A DNA stretch of 64,000 nucleotides from Wocania ichthyoenteri Th78 (GTDB taxonomy: Bacteria > Bacteroidota > Bacteroidia > Flavobacteriales > Flavobacteriaceae): contig NZ_KN525716.1 of the NCBI RefSeq assembly GCF_000789235.1, positions 2,129,169-2,193,168 on the forward strand. Reading direction: 5' to 3'. A program made the position numbers and the translations under genes. Within the stretch, counting starts at the first letter, position 1. Each line of letters starts with the position of its first letter. Under the pieces are notes generated by a model. That model saw only the letters and a program-made list of their open reading frames with translations. It ran no database searches and was not told the DNA's origin. Below, piece by piece: positions 1 through 8,221 of the stretch.

Positions 1-117
1 AATTCTATTAGAGAAACTAACATCTATAAGAAGCGAAAAAAATTAATCGATTATTTGCTATATCGTGGTTGGGAATCGCATTTAGTGTACGAAAAAGCTA
101 ACGAAATTATAAAATAA
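1..117 (+). CDS. recX: RecX-family recombination regulator, C-terminal fragment
   Basis: This is the 3' end of a gene that starts before the window; 38 codons are visible, ending in TAA at 115-117. The translated tail (…KKLIDYLLYRGWE… then LVYEKANEII) looks like the last three-helix repeat of RecX proteins, which bind RecA filaments and modulate recombination. It overlaps the last 11 bases of the convergent cupin gene. The call rests on the C-terminal motif only, so another helical protein with a similar end cannot be excluded. Confidence 0.6.
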   Translation, partial: NSIRETNIYKKRKKLIDYLLYRGWESHLVYEKANEIIK

Positions 118-979
118 GTCCGTTTTTTTCGTGGGTTTTTACAATAGCTTGTTCATTCTTCCAATCTATCCATTTCTGTCCTTTTAAGCGTCGCATAGCA
201 TTATCATAATTTCTCATGATTAAAAGGTTATAAACAGCTTTACTAAAGTTTTTTGGATTTCTGGCAATAGCACGTAAACTCATTGAAAAGCCTGGTGTTA
301 TATAGCGCATATAATGCCAATAGCCTTCGGGCATGTACAACACTTCGCCATGATTTAATTCTGTTTTAAAACCTTTAGCTTTTTTAAGCATAGGCCATTT
401 TTCAAAATCAGGGTTATTAAAATCAATATCTTCTCTTGTTATTAAAGAATGTGGGATTTTATATAAATAATTATTCTGTTTTTGGTCAAATAAAATAACC
501 TTTTTTTTACCTTCAAAATGAAAATGAAAAATATTAGCCAAATCAATATCGTAGTGCATAAATGTGTGCGAATCTTTGCCACCAAAAAATAGCATGGGTA
601 AGCCTTTCATAAGACGTAACCCAAAATCTGGATAGCTAAAATCGTTTTGTAATTGAGGCACTTCTTTTAAAATATTCCATAGAAAAATTCTAAATTTTGT
701 AGGCTTTTGCTTTAATAAATCTACATACTCGCTCATTTTCATTTTGGCATGTGGCTCATTAAAACCATCTTTATAATCCACAGGTCGGTCGTCGTAAAGC
801 GGTACCATTTTATCGCCAGCAACGGCTTTCATGTAATCTAAATCCCATATTGTGTAAGCAGGCCAATGCTCAATAAAACGCTCAATAACCACAGGTTTTT
901 GTGGTTTAAAATAGTGTTTTAAAAAACCTTGCTTAGTAATCGTTTTTACACGAGGAATATCTTGTAAATTTAGTTCCAA
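107..979 (-). CDS. cupin-like / JmjC-domain Fe(II) oxygenase family protein
   Basis: This 290-residue protein belongs to the cupin_8 (JmjC-like) family of Fe(II)/2-oxoglutarate dioxygenases. It has the N-terminal entry motif (QKPVVIERFIEHWPA), a metal-binding HxD (HYD in the stretch MHYDIDLANIFHF, around residue 142), and a distal His in the strand GEVLYMPEGYWHYM (around 222). In between lies GKKKVILFDQ, typical of the double-stranded beta helix. No signal peptide is visible, so it should be cytosolic. The substrate is unknown; relatives hydroxylate proteins or small molecules. It stands alone between recX (convergent) and a dispersed repeat. A TAACTTTG -7 element lies about 20 bases before the start. 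Confidence 0.8.
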   Translation of the reverse strand: MELNLQDIPRVKTITKQGFLKHYFKPQKPVVIERFIEHWPAYTIWDLDYMKAVAGDKMVPLYDDRPVDYKDGFNEPHAKMKMSEYVDLLKQKPTKFRIFLWNILKEVPQLQNDFSYPDFGLRLMKGLPMLFFGGKDSHTFMHYDIDLANIFHFHFEGKKKVILFDQKQNNYLYKIPHSLITREDIDFNNPDFEKWPMLKKAKGFKTELNHGEVLYMPEGYWHYMRYITPGFSMSLRAIARNPKNFSKAVYNLLIMRNYDNAMRRLKGQKWIDWKNEQAIVKTHEKNGLIL

Positions 980-1039
980 TACTTAACTTTTTATTAAATC
1001 AAAGTTAATAAAACGTTGCTAAAATTAAAATAGTGTTTT

Positions 1040-1131
1040 GGGCGTTACCCAAAAAAAAGGGGTCGGGCTTTACGTTATAAGTCCTCGCACCAAAAAAGGT
1101 GCTGTGGGCTTTCCACTGCAATCCCTAACGC
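1040..1131. repeat. dispersed flavobacterial palindromic repeat, family R2
   Basis: This segment begins GGGCGTTACCC, contains GGGTCGGGCTT, and ends CAATCCCTAACGC. The same outer blocks recur at 34199-34249, 36597-36683 (inverted) and, interrupted, at 11357-11522 (inverted). The middle carries an internal hairpin (GCACC…GGTGC). It fills most of the space between the cupin gene and bioB. It has no coding potential and looks like a REP-type dispersed element. Confidence 0.75.
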
Positions 1132-1170
1132 GGGCATGCCATTAAAGGTCATTTTTATAAGCTATGGTTA

Positions 1171-2265
1171 TTATTTAACCGCTTTTGCCTTTTCTTTAGC
1201 AGCTTCGTTGCGTTCAATAGTATGTTTAGGTCGTGTCCATTTAGGTTTTTCACCTAAAGCTTCAAACTGAGATTCGGCAGCTTCAACCGTTTGTGGTTGT
1301 ACCTTTTTAGTAAAAGGTTTTTGCGGATTTAAGCCTAACATTTTAAACATTTCCATATCCTCATTTACATCAGGATTTGGTGTTGTTAAAAGTTTATCGC
1401 CAGCAAAAATAGAATTTGCACCAGCAAAAAAGCACATGGCTTGTCCTTCGCGAGTCATTTGTGTTCGTCCAGCACTTAAACGTACTTGAGTTTCTGGCAT
1501 TACAATACGTGTAGTAGCTACCATACGTATCATTTCCCAAATAGAAACAGGTTTTTGATCTTCTAATGGTGTGCCTTCAACAGCAACTAATGCATTAATA
1601 GGCGTCGATTCTGGTTGCGGATTTAAGGTTGATAACGCTACTAGCATACCAGCTCTATCTTCAACGTTTTCGCCCATACCAATAATACCACCACTACAAA
1701 CCGTTACATTGGTTTTCCGCACATTATCAATAGTATCTAATCGGTCTTGATAACCACGCGTAGAAATCACTTCTTTATAATATTCTTCAGAGGAGTCTAA
1801 ATTATGATTGTAAGCATATAAACCAGCTTCAGCTAAACGTTGTGCTTGATTTTCGGTAATCATACCCAAAGTACAGCACACTTCCATGTCTAATTTGTTT
1901 ATGGTTCTAACCATTTCTAAAACCTGATCAAATTCTTCGCCATCCTTTACATTTCGCCATGCAGCTCCCATACAAACCCGCGAGCTTCCAGTAGATTTTG
2001 CACGTAAAGCTTGAGCTTTTACTTGTTGAATCGTCATTAAATCGTTACCTTCTATATTCGTGTGGTAACGTGCTGCTTGTGGGCAATAGCCGCAATCTTC
2101 AGAACAACCGCCAGTTTTAATAGATAACAATGTAGAAACCTGCACCACATTTGGGTCATGGTTTTTTCTATGAATTGTAGCAGCTTCGTAAAGCAACTCC
2201 ATTAAAGGTTTGTTGTATATATCTAGAATTTCTTGTTTAGTCCAGTTGTGTTTGGTTACGCTCAT
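1171..2265 (-). CDS. bioB: biotin synthase
   Basis: BioB is a radical-SAM enzyme that inserts sulfur into dethiobiotin, the last step of biotin synthesis. The 364-residue protein carries the SAM-cluster motif CxxxCxxC at Cys54/58/61 (GGCSEDCGYCPQ). It also has the family blocks RVCMGAAWRN, CCTLGMITENQA, YNHNLDSS and SAGRTQM; the last supplies the Arg ligand of the second cluster. The length is normal, with a basic low-complexity C-terminal tail (EAAKEKAKAVK). It lies apart from the other biotin genes at 5-11 kb but on the same strand. A bidirectional hairpin lies upstream at 2291-2318. No biotin-repressor site was recognised. Confidence 0.97.
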   Translation of the reverse strand: MSVTKHNWTKQEILDIYNKPLMELLYEAATIHRKNHDPNVVQVSTLLSIKTGGCSEDCGYCPQAARYHTNIEGNDLMTIQQVKAQALRAKSTGSSRVCMGAAWRNVKDGEEFDQVLEMVRTINKLDMEVCCTLGMITENQAQRLAEAGLYAYNHNLDSSEEYYKEVISTRGYQDRLDTIDNVRKTNVTVCSGGIIGMGENVEDRAGMLVALSTLNPQPESTPINALVAVEGTPLEDQKPVSIWEMIRMVATTRIVMPETQVRLSAGRTQMTREGQAMCFFAGANSIFAGDKLLTTPNPDVNEDMEMFKMLGLNPQKPFTKKVQPQTVEAAESQFEALGEKPKWTRPKHTIERNEAAKEKAKAVK

Positions 2266-2290
2266 AGTGTAAAATATAGGTGTAAAAGTA

Positions 2291-2318
2291 AAAAATTCCG
2301 CTGTAAAAGCGGAATTTT
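2291..2318 (-). terminator. intrinsic terminator after the flotillin gene
   Basis: A perfect inverted repeat (AAAATTCCGCT, loop GTAA/TTAC, AGCGGAATTTT) lies immediately after the flotillin stop and is followed by T-rich sequence on the minus strand. It separates the nfeD-flotillin unit from bioB, and its A/T flanks would allow function in both directions. Confidence 0.8.
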
Positions 2319-2322
2319 AATT

Positions 2323-3756
2323 TTATTCTTTGTTCTCAGAACTATCTATTTCCTTTTTATTGGAATCATCGAGCTGTTCAGATTTTACATCTTTTCCTTT
2401 TAAATATTCAGGTAATTGCATTCCAGCCATGTTAAACATTTCTTGCAAAGGTGGTACAGATTGATACATACCCGAAAGGAAGTTCGCCGTTGAGGACTTT
2501 CCGTCTTTTCCGCCGCCATTTTCCCAAACGGTAACTTTATCAATTTTAATGTTTTTAATCGCTTCGGCTTGTGTTTTAACTAATTCAGGTAATTTATCAG
2601 CTATCAACAATAACACCGCATCTTTTGAATTGTTGCCAGCAGCCTTAACGATTTGATCTAAACCTGCGGCTTGTTTGGTTAGTACTTCATACAAACCTTG
2701 AGCCTCTGCTTGCGCTTTAAATAAAATCGCATCAGCTTGACCTTTTGCAATTCTTCTAATGTTTTCTGCTTCAGCTTCAGCGTCAATTTCTACTTTTCTT
2801 TTATCAATTTCAGCAGGTACAATAATATCTGCCATTTGAGATGAACGTTCTCTTTCTGCTCTGGCTGTTTCTGCTTCTTTTTCGGCAGCATACGATTCTT
2901 CTAAGGCTTTTGCACTCTGTACTTTCTCAGATGCAATCGCTACACGTTCTGCTTCTGCTTCGCGTTGACGACGTAACGAATCGGAATTAGCAACGGCGAT
3001 TTTTGCGGTATTTTCTCCTTCTACAGCTTGCGCATTAGCAGCAGCAACTTGAGTTCTTTCGTCTTGAACTGCATTCGCTTCACCAATAGATCCATCTCTA
3101 GTTTTTTCGGCAACCGATTTACGTGCTGCATTTATAGCATGTGCCGCAGCTTCTTTACCTAAGGCTTCGATGTACCCGGATTCATCAACAATATCGGTAA
3201 TGTTTACATTAATTAGTTTTAAACCTACTTTCTTTAATTCGGTTTCTACGCTTTGAGAAATGTTAGTTAAGAATTTATCGCGATCATTATTAATTTCCTC
3301 AATGTCCATCGAGGCAACTACTAAACGTAACTGACCAAAAATAATTTCTTTTGCTAGTTCCTGTACATCTTGCGCTCCCAAACCTAATAAGCGTTCTGCA
3401 GCATTTTGCATAACACCAGGTTCTGTTGAAACACCTATAGTAAAACGCGATGGTACATTTACACGAATATTTTGTTTAGATAGCGCATTAACAAGATTAA
3501 CTTCTATAGAGATTGGTGTTAAATCTAAAAATTCATAATCTTGAATTACTGGTATTATAAATGCAGCGCCACCGTGAATACATTTTGCCGATTGTCCGCC
3601 GCCAACTTTACCATAAACGACTAAAATCCTATCAGATGGACAACGTTTATAACGTCTTATTAATACAATTAGAAAAAGAAATATAAATAATACGCTAAAA
3701 ATTAACGCCATTGGGAGTCCTAAATTAAATCCCTCCTGAATTATCAGTAATTTCAT
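2323..3756 (-). CDS. flotillin-like SPFH/PHB-domain membrane scaffold protein
   Basis: This 477-residue bacterial flotillin (YuaG/FloT group) organises membrane microdomains. It has one N-terminal membrane segment (about residues 16-34), then the SPFH domain (RYKRCPSDRILVVYGKVGGG… to about 220). A long Ala/Glu-rich coiled coil follows (about 220-370), with repeated EAEAE and AEAQG segments, and then an acidic C-terminal tail. The first ATG makes it overlap the upstream NfeD-like gene by 32 bases. An in-frame Met at residue 16, preceded at a distance by AGGAGGG, would avoid the overlap and cannot be excluded. Pairing with an NfeD protein matches the yuaF-yuaG arrangement. Confidence 0.9.
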   Translation of the reverse strand: MKLLIIQEGFNLGLPMALIFSVLFIFLFLIVLIRRYKRCPSDRILVVYGKVGGGQSAKCIHGGAAFIIPVIQDYEFLDLTPISIEVNLVNALSKQNIRVNVPSRFTIGVSTEPGVMQNAAERLLGLGAQDVQELAKEIIFGQLRLVVASMDIEEINNDRDKFLTNISQSVETELKKVGLKLINVNITDIVDESGYIEALGKEAAAHAINAARKSVAEKTRDGSIGEANAVQDERTQVAAANAQAVEGENTAKIAVANSDSLRRQREAEAERVAIASEKVQSAKALEESYAAEKEAETARAERERSSQMADIIVPAEIDKRKVEIDAEAEAENIRRIAKGQADAILFKAQAEAQGLYEVLTKQAAGLDQIVKAAGNNSKDAVLLLIADKLPELVKTQAEAIKNIKIDKVTVWENGGGKDGKSSTANFLSGMYQSVPPLQEMFNMAGMQLPEYLKGKDVKSEQLDDSNKKEIDSSENKE

Positions 3757-4357
3757 AAGTGTGTGGTTTTATTGGTTCTATTGGTTTTATTGTTTGATCT
3801 ACTATTAATATACCATTATTGGTAACATCAATTACTTTTATAATGGTTCCAGATTTTAGTGCTGTTAAGGAATCTGTAAGTGCATCTAGTTCGCGTAAAG
3901 AGCCTTGAACGTTTACACTAACTTTCCCCATTTTAGATCGGTTAGATCCAATAGTCAAATACACTTCTCCAATAGCACCAATAGCATTTTTGTAGTTTAG
4001 AGTACCACTGTCAGTTAATTTTCGCATCAAATAAAACATAGCTGCCATTATAATCATCATAACTATTCCGGAGAAAAGAGAAATGATAATTGTTAATGGT
4101 TTTGATAGTCCAGTTTCAATACAAGCAATACCACTCCATCCAAAAATGGTAAAAAATCCTACTAAATTTTTAAAAGTTATAAATTGAAACCCAATACCTG
4201 CGTCTGCATCTATTTCAGAATCTAAATCTTCAAATTCATCAGCGTCACCTCCAGTAAATGCTAGAATAATTACAATAGTAAAAACAAGCGATCCTAAAAT
4301 GGCAATTAGCCAATATATTTTTAATAGTAAGCCTAAATTTGAAAACCATTCTGCCAT
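3725..4357 (-). CDS. NfeD-like membrane protein (YuaF type)
   Basis: This is the partner of the flotillin encoded just downstream. The protein from the chosen Met (MAEWFSNLGLLL) is 210 residues. It has a first membrane helix (about 8-35), an acidic periplasmic-side segment (GGDADEFEDLDSE), two further helices (about 65-115), and a C-terminal OB-fold-like NfeD domain (IGAIGEVYLTIGSNRSKMGKVSV…). An ATG 12 codons upstream would add a short hydrophobic leader; MAEWF is preferred because it resembles normal family N-termini. NfeD2 proteins in Bacillus work with flotillin in membrane stress and lipid-domain maintenance. Confidence 0.8.
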   Translation of the reverse strand: MAEWFSNLGLLLKIYWLIAILGSLVFTIVIILAFTGGDADEFEDLDSEIDADAGIGFQFITFKNLVGFFTIFGWSGIACIETGLSKPLTIIISLFSGIVMMIIMAAMFYLMRKLTDSGTLNYKNAIGAIGEVYLTIGSNRSKMGKVSVNVQGSLRELDALTDSLTALKSGTIIKVIDVTNNGILIVDQTIKPIEPIKPHTYEITDNSGGI

Positions 4358-4575
4358 TGTGTATGAGATAAATATTACGGAATAAATATACAACCTTTAT
4401 AAAGTTTTTCAACTTTATCTCTAAAGAAAACAAGTATTATGTTTTTAACTAAAATCTATATAAAATATAAACCTATTTTCTATTTATTAGTAGCTTAAAC
4501 TTTTGTTTTGTTACAATAGGGTTTAAACTTTGAAGTATTTCTTTTAATAACCTCTAGAACTTTTACTTAAAATAT

Positions 4576-5676
4576 TTACTCAATTAATTGTCTGCCCAAT
4601 TCTGCTAAAAACGGAAAACCAACAGTATCATATTCGTAAACATTATCGTTAAAAATTTGGTTTTTATTAACGTGAATTGTTGCCGTTATAATGTATTCTT
4701 TTTTAGTTTGTTCATTTAAAATATAGGCGCAATCTGTTAAGTAGCCATAGGCATTACCTACTTTGTTGTATATTTTTATGTGTTTTGGAATGGGTTTTTT
4801 TGAGTCGCCAAAAACTAAAAACTTAACATAGCTTTCGTGATATTCATTTGATGTGTAACCTGCTTCATGAGGTAGGATTTTCATGGTATTTATTAAAAAC
4901 TTTCTATCGTTTGGTGTTAAATGAAATTGTTTGTTTTTCGGATATAATTCAGGAAACATAAGCTGTTTCATTATTTGGTGTAAAGCGGTTACAGGCAAAT
5001 AATTTTTTAATGAAAAATCCATAGGATTGTTAACCAAGCTGTCACCAATCATATACCCTTTTCCTTTTTTAATTTTGTTTAGATTTAAAGGTTTTATAGG
5101 TTGGTTTATAACAGAATCAGTCTTAAAAACAACTTGATTTTGATAGTAAAAAATAATTGGTTTTGTTTTTAAATGGGCAGAATTATCAACCGATAATCTA
5201 TGAGAAATTCTAGTGTTTATGCCTTTTTCTTTAAGTTTCTTATTGATGAAATCTTTACCTAAATATTCGTATAATCTGTTATAAGCACCGTTATCACTTA
5301 CTGCAAATATTTTTTTAATGTCGTTAGATAAAGTTGTTTTAACACTATCGCCTTCTATATTAAATATTGAATTTCTATCAATGAGATTGTTTGTCCTTAT
5401 TTTTTCTAAAGCCAGTATAGCAATAGGGAGTTTTACAGTGCTAGCAGGATAAAAATATGTGTTATCATCAACTTGAAAACTGTGGTCTTCAAAATAAACG
5501 GAGTCTTTTACTTTTTTAACTTCAGTAAATAAAATTTGAACTTCATGGTTTTCAATAGAGTCCACAACCGTTTTAATTTTTTTACTATCAGAATGCAGAA
5601 TCCTTTCAATAGGATTTACACTTTCGTTTTTACAACTTGAGAATACGATAATAGCGACTAAAATAAAAAATCTCAT
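4576..5676 (-). CDS. lipoprotein serine hydrolase, class A beta-lactamase-like fold
   Basis: The protein starts at MRFFILVAIIVFSSC, a lipoprotein signal with its Cys at position 15; an ATG ten codons earlier gives a poorer signal. It has the class A beta-lactamase/DD-peptidase-like motifs: SxxK in YFYPASTVKLPIA, SDN in FAVSDNGAYN, and a KxG triad as KVGNAYG near the C-terminus. The family includes penicillin-interacting enzymes and many non-lactamase esterases, so resistance should not be assumed. It is the last gene of the biotin operon, about 30 bases after the ketoacyl synthase. Because it is exported to the envelope it is a poor candidate for the pimeloyl-ester esterase step. Confidence 0.75.
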   Translation of the reverse strand: MRFFILVAIIVFSSCKNESVNPIERILHSDSKKIKTVVDSIENHEVQILFTEVKKVKDSVYFEDHSFQVDDNTYFYPASTVKLPIAILALEKIRTNNLIDRNSIFNIEGDSVKTTLSNDIKKIFAVSDNGAYNRLYEYLGKDFINKKLKEKGINTRISHRLSVDNSAHLKTKPIIFYYQNQVVFKTDSVINQPIKPLNLNKIKKGKGYMIGDSLVNNPMDFSLKNYLPVTALHQIMKQLMFPELYPKNKQFHLTPNDRKFLINTMKILPHEAGYTSNEYHESYVKFLVFGDSKKPIPKHIKIYNKVGNAYGYLTDCAYILNEQTKKEYIITATIHVNKNQIFNDNVYEYDTVGFPFLAELGRQLIE

Positions 5677-5707
5677 TATAGTAATTGGTTTTAATAAATA
5701 TAACAAT

Positions 5708-6862
5708 TTATTTTTTTAATAGTATTGAAACGGCATTTCCTCCAAAACCAACAGCGTTAACAAGAATATGTTTAATTTTTTTAGGTGTTTTTTGATTTTC
5801 TAAATAAGGAATACTAATAAATTTTTGATGTTGTAGCATTAAAACAGCAAGCTCAATACTTAAAGAACCAGATGCTCCAAAGGTGTGTCCTATCTTCCAT
5901 TTGTTACTAGTTAATGCTGGAAGATTATTATTGAAAATAGATTGAATGGCTTTATATTCTGAAAGGTCGCCTTTTATAGTTCCAGGGGCATGCATTACAA
6001 TAATATCTATATTATCTGGATTTAGATCGCCTAAAGCCATCCGCATTGATTTTTGAAAACATTTTGCATCGGTAGAAATAGAGATATTGTGTTCTAAAAT
6101 TTCAGTAGCGTAACCAATACCAGTAATGTAAGCCAAAGCATTTTCTTTTTTACCAGATTCTAAACAAGCCATTGATGCGCCTTCGCCTAAAATCATAGTG
6201 TTTTGTTTTTTAGATAAATCTAAAGCACGACTCGGAAATTCATTGTTTTGGTTAGCATAAATTTTTAACGCTTGCATTTGCGCTATGGTAAACGGTGTTA
6301 AGGGGGCTTCGCTACCACCAACTAAAAATTTGTTGCACATACCAGAATTTATCCAAGCAATACCATTTAGCATCGAGTGTAATGCTGTGGAACAAGTTAT
6401 TGAATGACTTATTTCTGGACCTTGGGTCTGTAAATCATGGGCTACCCAAGATGATATATTTCCTAGTGTTGTGGTTGGTGAACTTAAGGTTTTTGCTTTG
6501 TTGTTTTTTAGAAAATCCTTGTGGTAATCCTCGAAAAGTTGCGTGGCGCCACGAGAAGAACCAATGTTAATACCAAAGTTATTTGAAGCATTCCAACGGG
6601 CATTTTTTATAGCTTGTCTTGACGTATAAATAGCATACAAAACGGTGTTGTCTAGTGATTTATATTTGTTGTCTGATAGTCTTAAAGTTTCAATGTCTTG
6701 TTTGGCCTCTAAAGGAATTTCGGCAACCAAAACAGATTCGTTTTTGATCTTTTTTTCAGTAATGTAGTGCTGATTGTTTTGGTAGTTCTTCCAAATTTCA
6801 TCTAGTGATTTTCCCAAAGGAGAAATGGAAGCAATGGCAGTTATTGAGATTGGTTTTTGCAT
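5708..6862 (-). CDS. beta-ketoacyl synthase of the biotin operon
   Basis: This is a 384-residue thiolase-fold ketosynthase. The nucleophile Cys157 lies in HSITCSTALHSM, and the second catalytic His is His326 in KIGHTFGASGS. At the site of the first catalytic His (normally AHGT) it reads HAPGT, with His291 two residues earlier and Pro293 directly before GT. It is smaller than FabF (about 410) and diverged from it. Its place directly after bioA suggests a role in making or extending the pimeloyl-ACP precursor, but this is inference from context. A paired palindrome (6870-6938) lies between bioA and its start codon. Confidence 0.8.
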   Translation of the reverse strand: MQKPISITAIASISPLGKSLDEIWKNYQNNQHYITEKKIKNESVLVAEIPLEAKQDIETLRLSDNKYKSLDNTVLYAIYTSRQAIKNARWNASNNFGINIGSSRGATQLFEDYHKDFLKNNKAKTLSSPTTTLGNISSWVAHDLQTQGPEISHSITCSTALHSMLNGIAWINSGMCNKFLVGGSEAPLTPFTIAQMQALKIYANQNNEFPSRALDLSKKQNTMILGEGASMACLESGKKENALAYITGIGYATEILEHNISISTDAKCFQKSMRMALGDLNPDNIDIIVMHAPGTIKGDLSEYKAIQSIFNNNLPALTSNKWKIGHTFGASGSLSIELAVLMLQHQKFISIPYLENQKTPKKIKHILVNAVGFGGNAVSILLKK

Positions 6863-6869
6863 AGTTTTT

Positions 6870-6938
6870 CGTCATGCTGAATTTATTTCAGCATCTCATA
6901 ATATTAGGATGTGAATCTGAAATAAGTTCAGATCGACG
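6870..6938. repeat. paired palindrome (REPIN-like, 69 bp) between bioA and the ketosynthase
   Basis: Two hairpins face each other here. The left (6871-6895) has stem ATGCTGAA/TTCAGCAT and starts CGTCAT. The right (6911-6938) has stem ATCTGAA/TTCAGAT and ends GACG. The outer ends are those of the two GIY-YIG elements at 8222-8570 and 9651-10000, but there is no gene between them. A second such pair of 72 bp lies at 36520-36591. Confidence 0.8.
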
Positions 6939-6952
6939 TTCAGCTTTCAAAG

Positions 6953-8218
6953 TTAGACTATTTCTAAAGCATCCTCAATAACTTGATACACTTTTTCTAG
7001 CTGTTTTTTAGTAATTACATAGGGTGCTTGAATATAAATGGTATTGCCTAACGGACGTAAAAACACGCCATTATCCATAAAAAATTTAAACAATTTATCG
7101 CGTAAATTGCCATAGCGTTCCATTTTTACATCTAAATCGAGAGCGAAAATGATTCCTAATTGTCGTGTAGATTTTACTTTAGGATGATTTTTAATGTGAT
7201 TACCAAAAACTTGATGAGACGCAGTAATAACTTTAATGTTGTTTTGAATGTCTTGAGATTGGAGTAACTCAATACTCGCTAAAGCTGCAGTACAAGCTAA
7301 TGGATTTGCAGAATAGGTATGCCCGTGAAATAAGCCTTTACTAATATCGTCACTATAAAAGGCATCGTAAATTTTTTGAGAGCATGTAGTAAGTGCCATA
7401 GGTAATAAACCACCAGTTAATGCTTTACTTAGGCATATAATGTCTGGTTTTGTTTCCATGTAAAGCGATGCAAAATGTTTGCCTGTTTTTCCAAAACCTG
7501 TCATAACTTCGTCGGCAACGGTAATGATGTTGTGTTTTTTACAGAATTTTAGAATTTTATTTAATCCTTCGGCATTATGCATTTTCATTGCTGCTGCCCC
7601 TTGTACCAAAGGTTCGTAAACAAATCCTGCAACTTTATTATTTGAAACGATTTCTTGTAATGCTTTTAAAACAGTATGATGATTTTTTCCATTTGGAATA
7701 GGAATTCGTTTTACATTTAAAAAAAAATCTTCAAAAGGGCCGTTATAAATTGAAAGCCCTGAAACACTCATCGCTCCAAAAGTGTCACCATGAAACCCAT
7801 CTTCAAAAGCAATTAAGGTATTTCGCTTTTCGCCGGTATTAAAATGATATTGCAATGCCATTTTAATACCGATTTCAACAGATGTTGAGCCGTTATCGCT
7901 AAAGAATATTTTACTCTGATTTTCTGGTAGAATTTTAATAAGTGCTTCGGATAATTTTACAGCAGGTTCGTGCGTAAAACCACTAAATACTACCTGATCT
8001 AGCTTTTGCATTTGGGTAGAAACACGACTTGTTATATAATCGTTGCAATGCCCATACATACATGTGTACCATGAAGCAATGGTATCAATGTACTCGTTAC
8101 CATCTTCATCGGTTAACACACATTCCTTAGCTTTGGTTATGGCAATAGTTTCTGGATGCAATTTGTGCTGCGTTAATGGATGCCATAAGTGTTTTTTGTC
8201 TCTTTCTTTTAAGCTCAT
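6953..8218 (-). CDS. bioA: adenosylmethionine-8-amino-7-oxononanoate aminotransferase
   Basis: BioA transfers the amino group of SAM to KAPA, giving DAPA, in biotin synthesis. It is a class III PLP aminotransferase. Asp in ITVADEVMTGFGKTG (about residue 236 from the chosen start) contacts the cofactor ring, and Lys in CLSKALTGGLLPMA (about 265) is the Schiff-base lysine. The N-terminal LWHPLTQHK and ASWYTCMYGHCND blocks are typical of BioA. The chosen start is MSLKERDKKHLWHPLTQ; an ATG three codons earlier lies inside the flanking palindrome and is probably spurious. Element 1 abuts the start codon, so the gene must be read through the element or from a promoter in it. Confidence 0.95.
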   Translation of the reverse strand: MSLKERDKKHLWHPLTQHKLHPETIAITKAKECVLTDEDGNEYIDTIASWYTCMYGHCNDYITSRVSTQMQKLDQVVFSGFTHEPAVKLSEALIKILPENQSKIFFSDNGSTSVEIGIKMALQYHFNTGEKRNTLIAFEDGFHGDTFGAMSVSGLSIYNGPFEDFFLNVKRIPIPNGKNHHTVLKALQEIVSNNKVAGFVYEPLVQGAAAMKMHNAEGLNKILKFCKKHNIITVADEVMTGFGKTGKHFASLYMETKPDIICLSKALTGGLLPMALTTCSQKIYDAFYSDDISKGLFHGHTYSANPLACTAALASIELLQSQDIQNNIKVITASHQVFGNHIKNHPKVKSTRQLGIIFALDLDVKMERYGNLRDKLFKFFMDNGVFLRPLGNTIYIQAPYVITKKQLEKVYQVIEDALEIV

Positions 8219-8221
8219 ATT

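Noticed and set aside
4576-5676. Reading the serine hydrolase as a beta-lactamase resistance gene
   Set aside because: SxxK, SDN and KxG motifs are shared with many non-lactamase hydrolases; there is no evidence for resistance.
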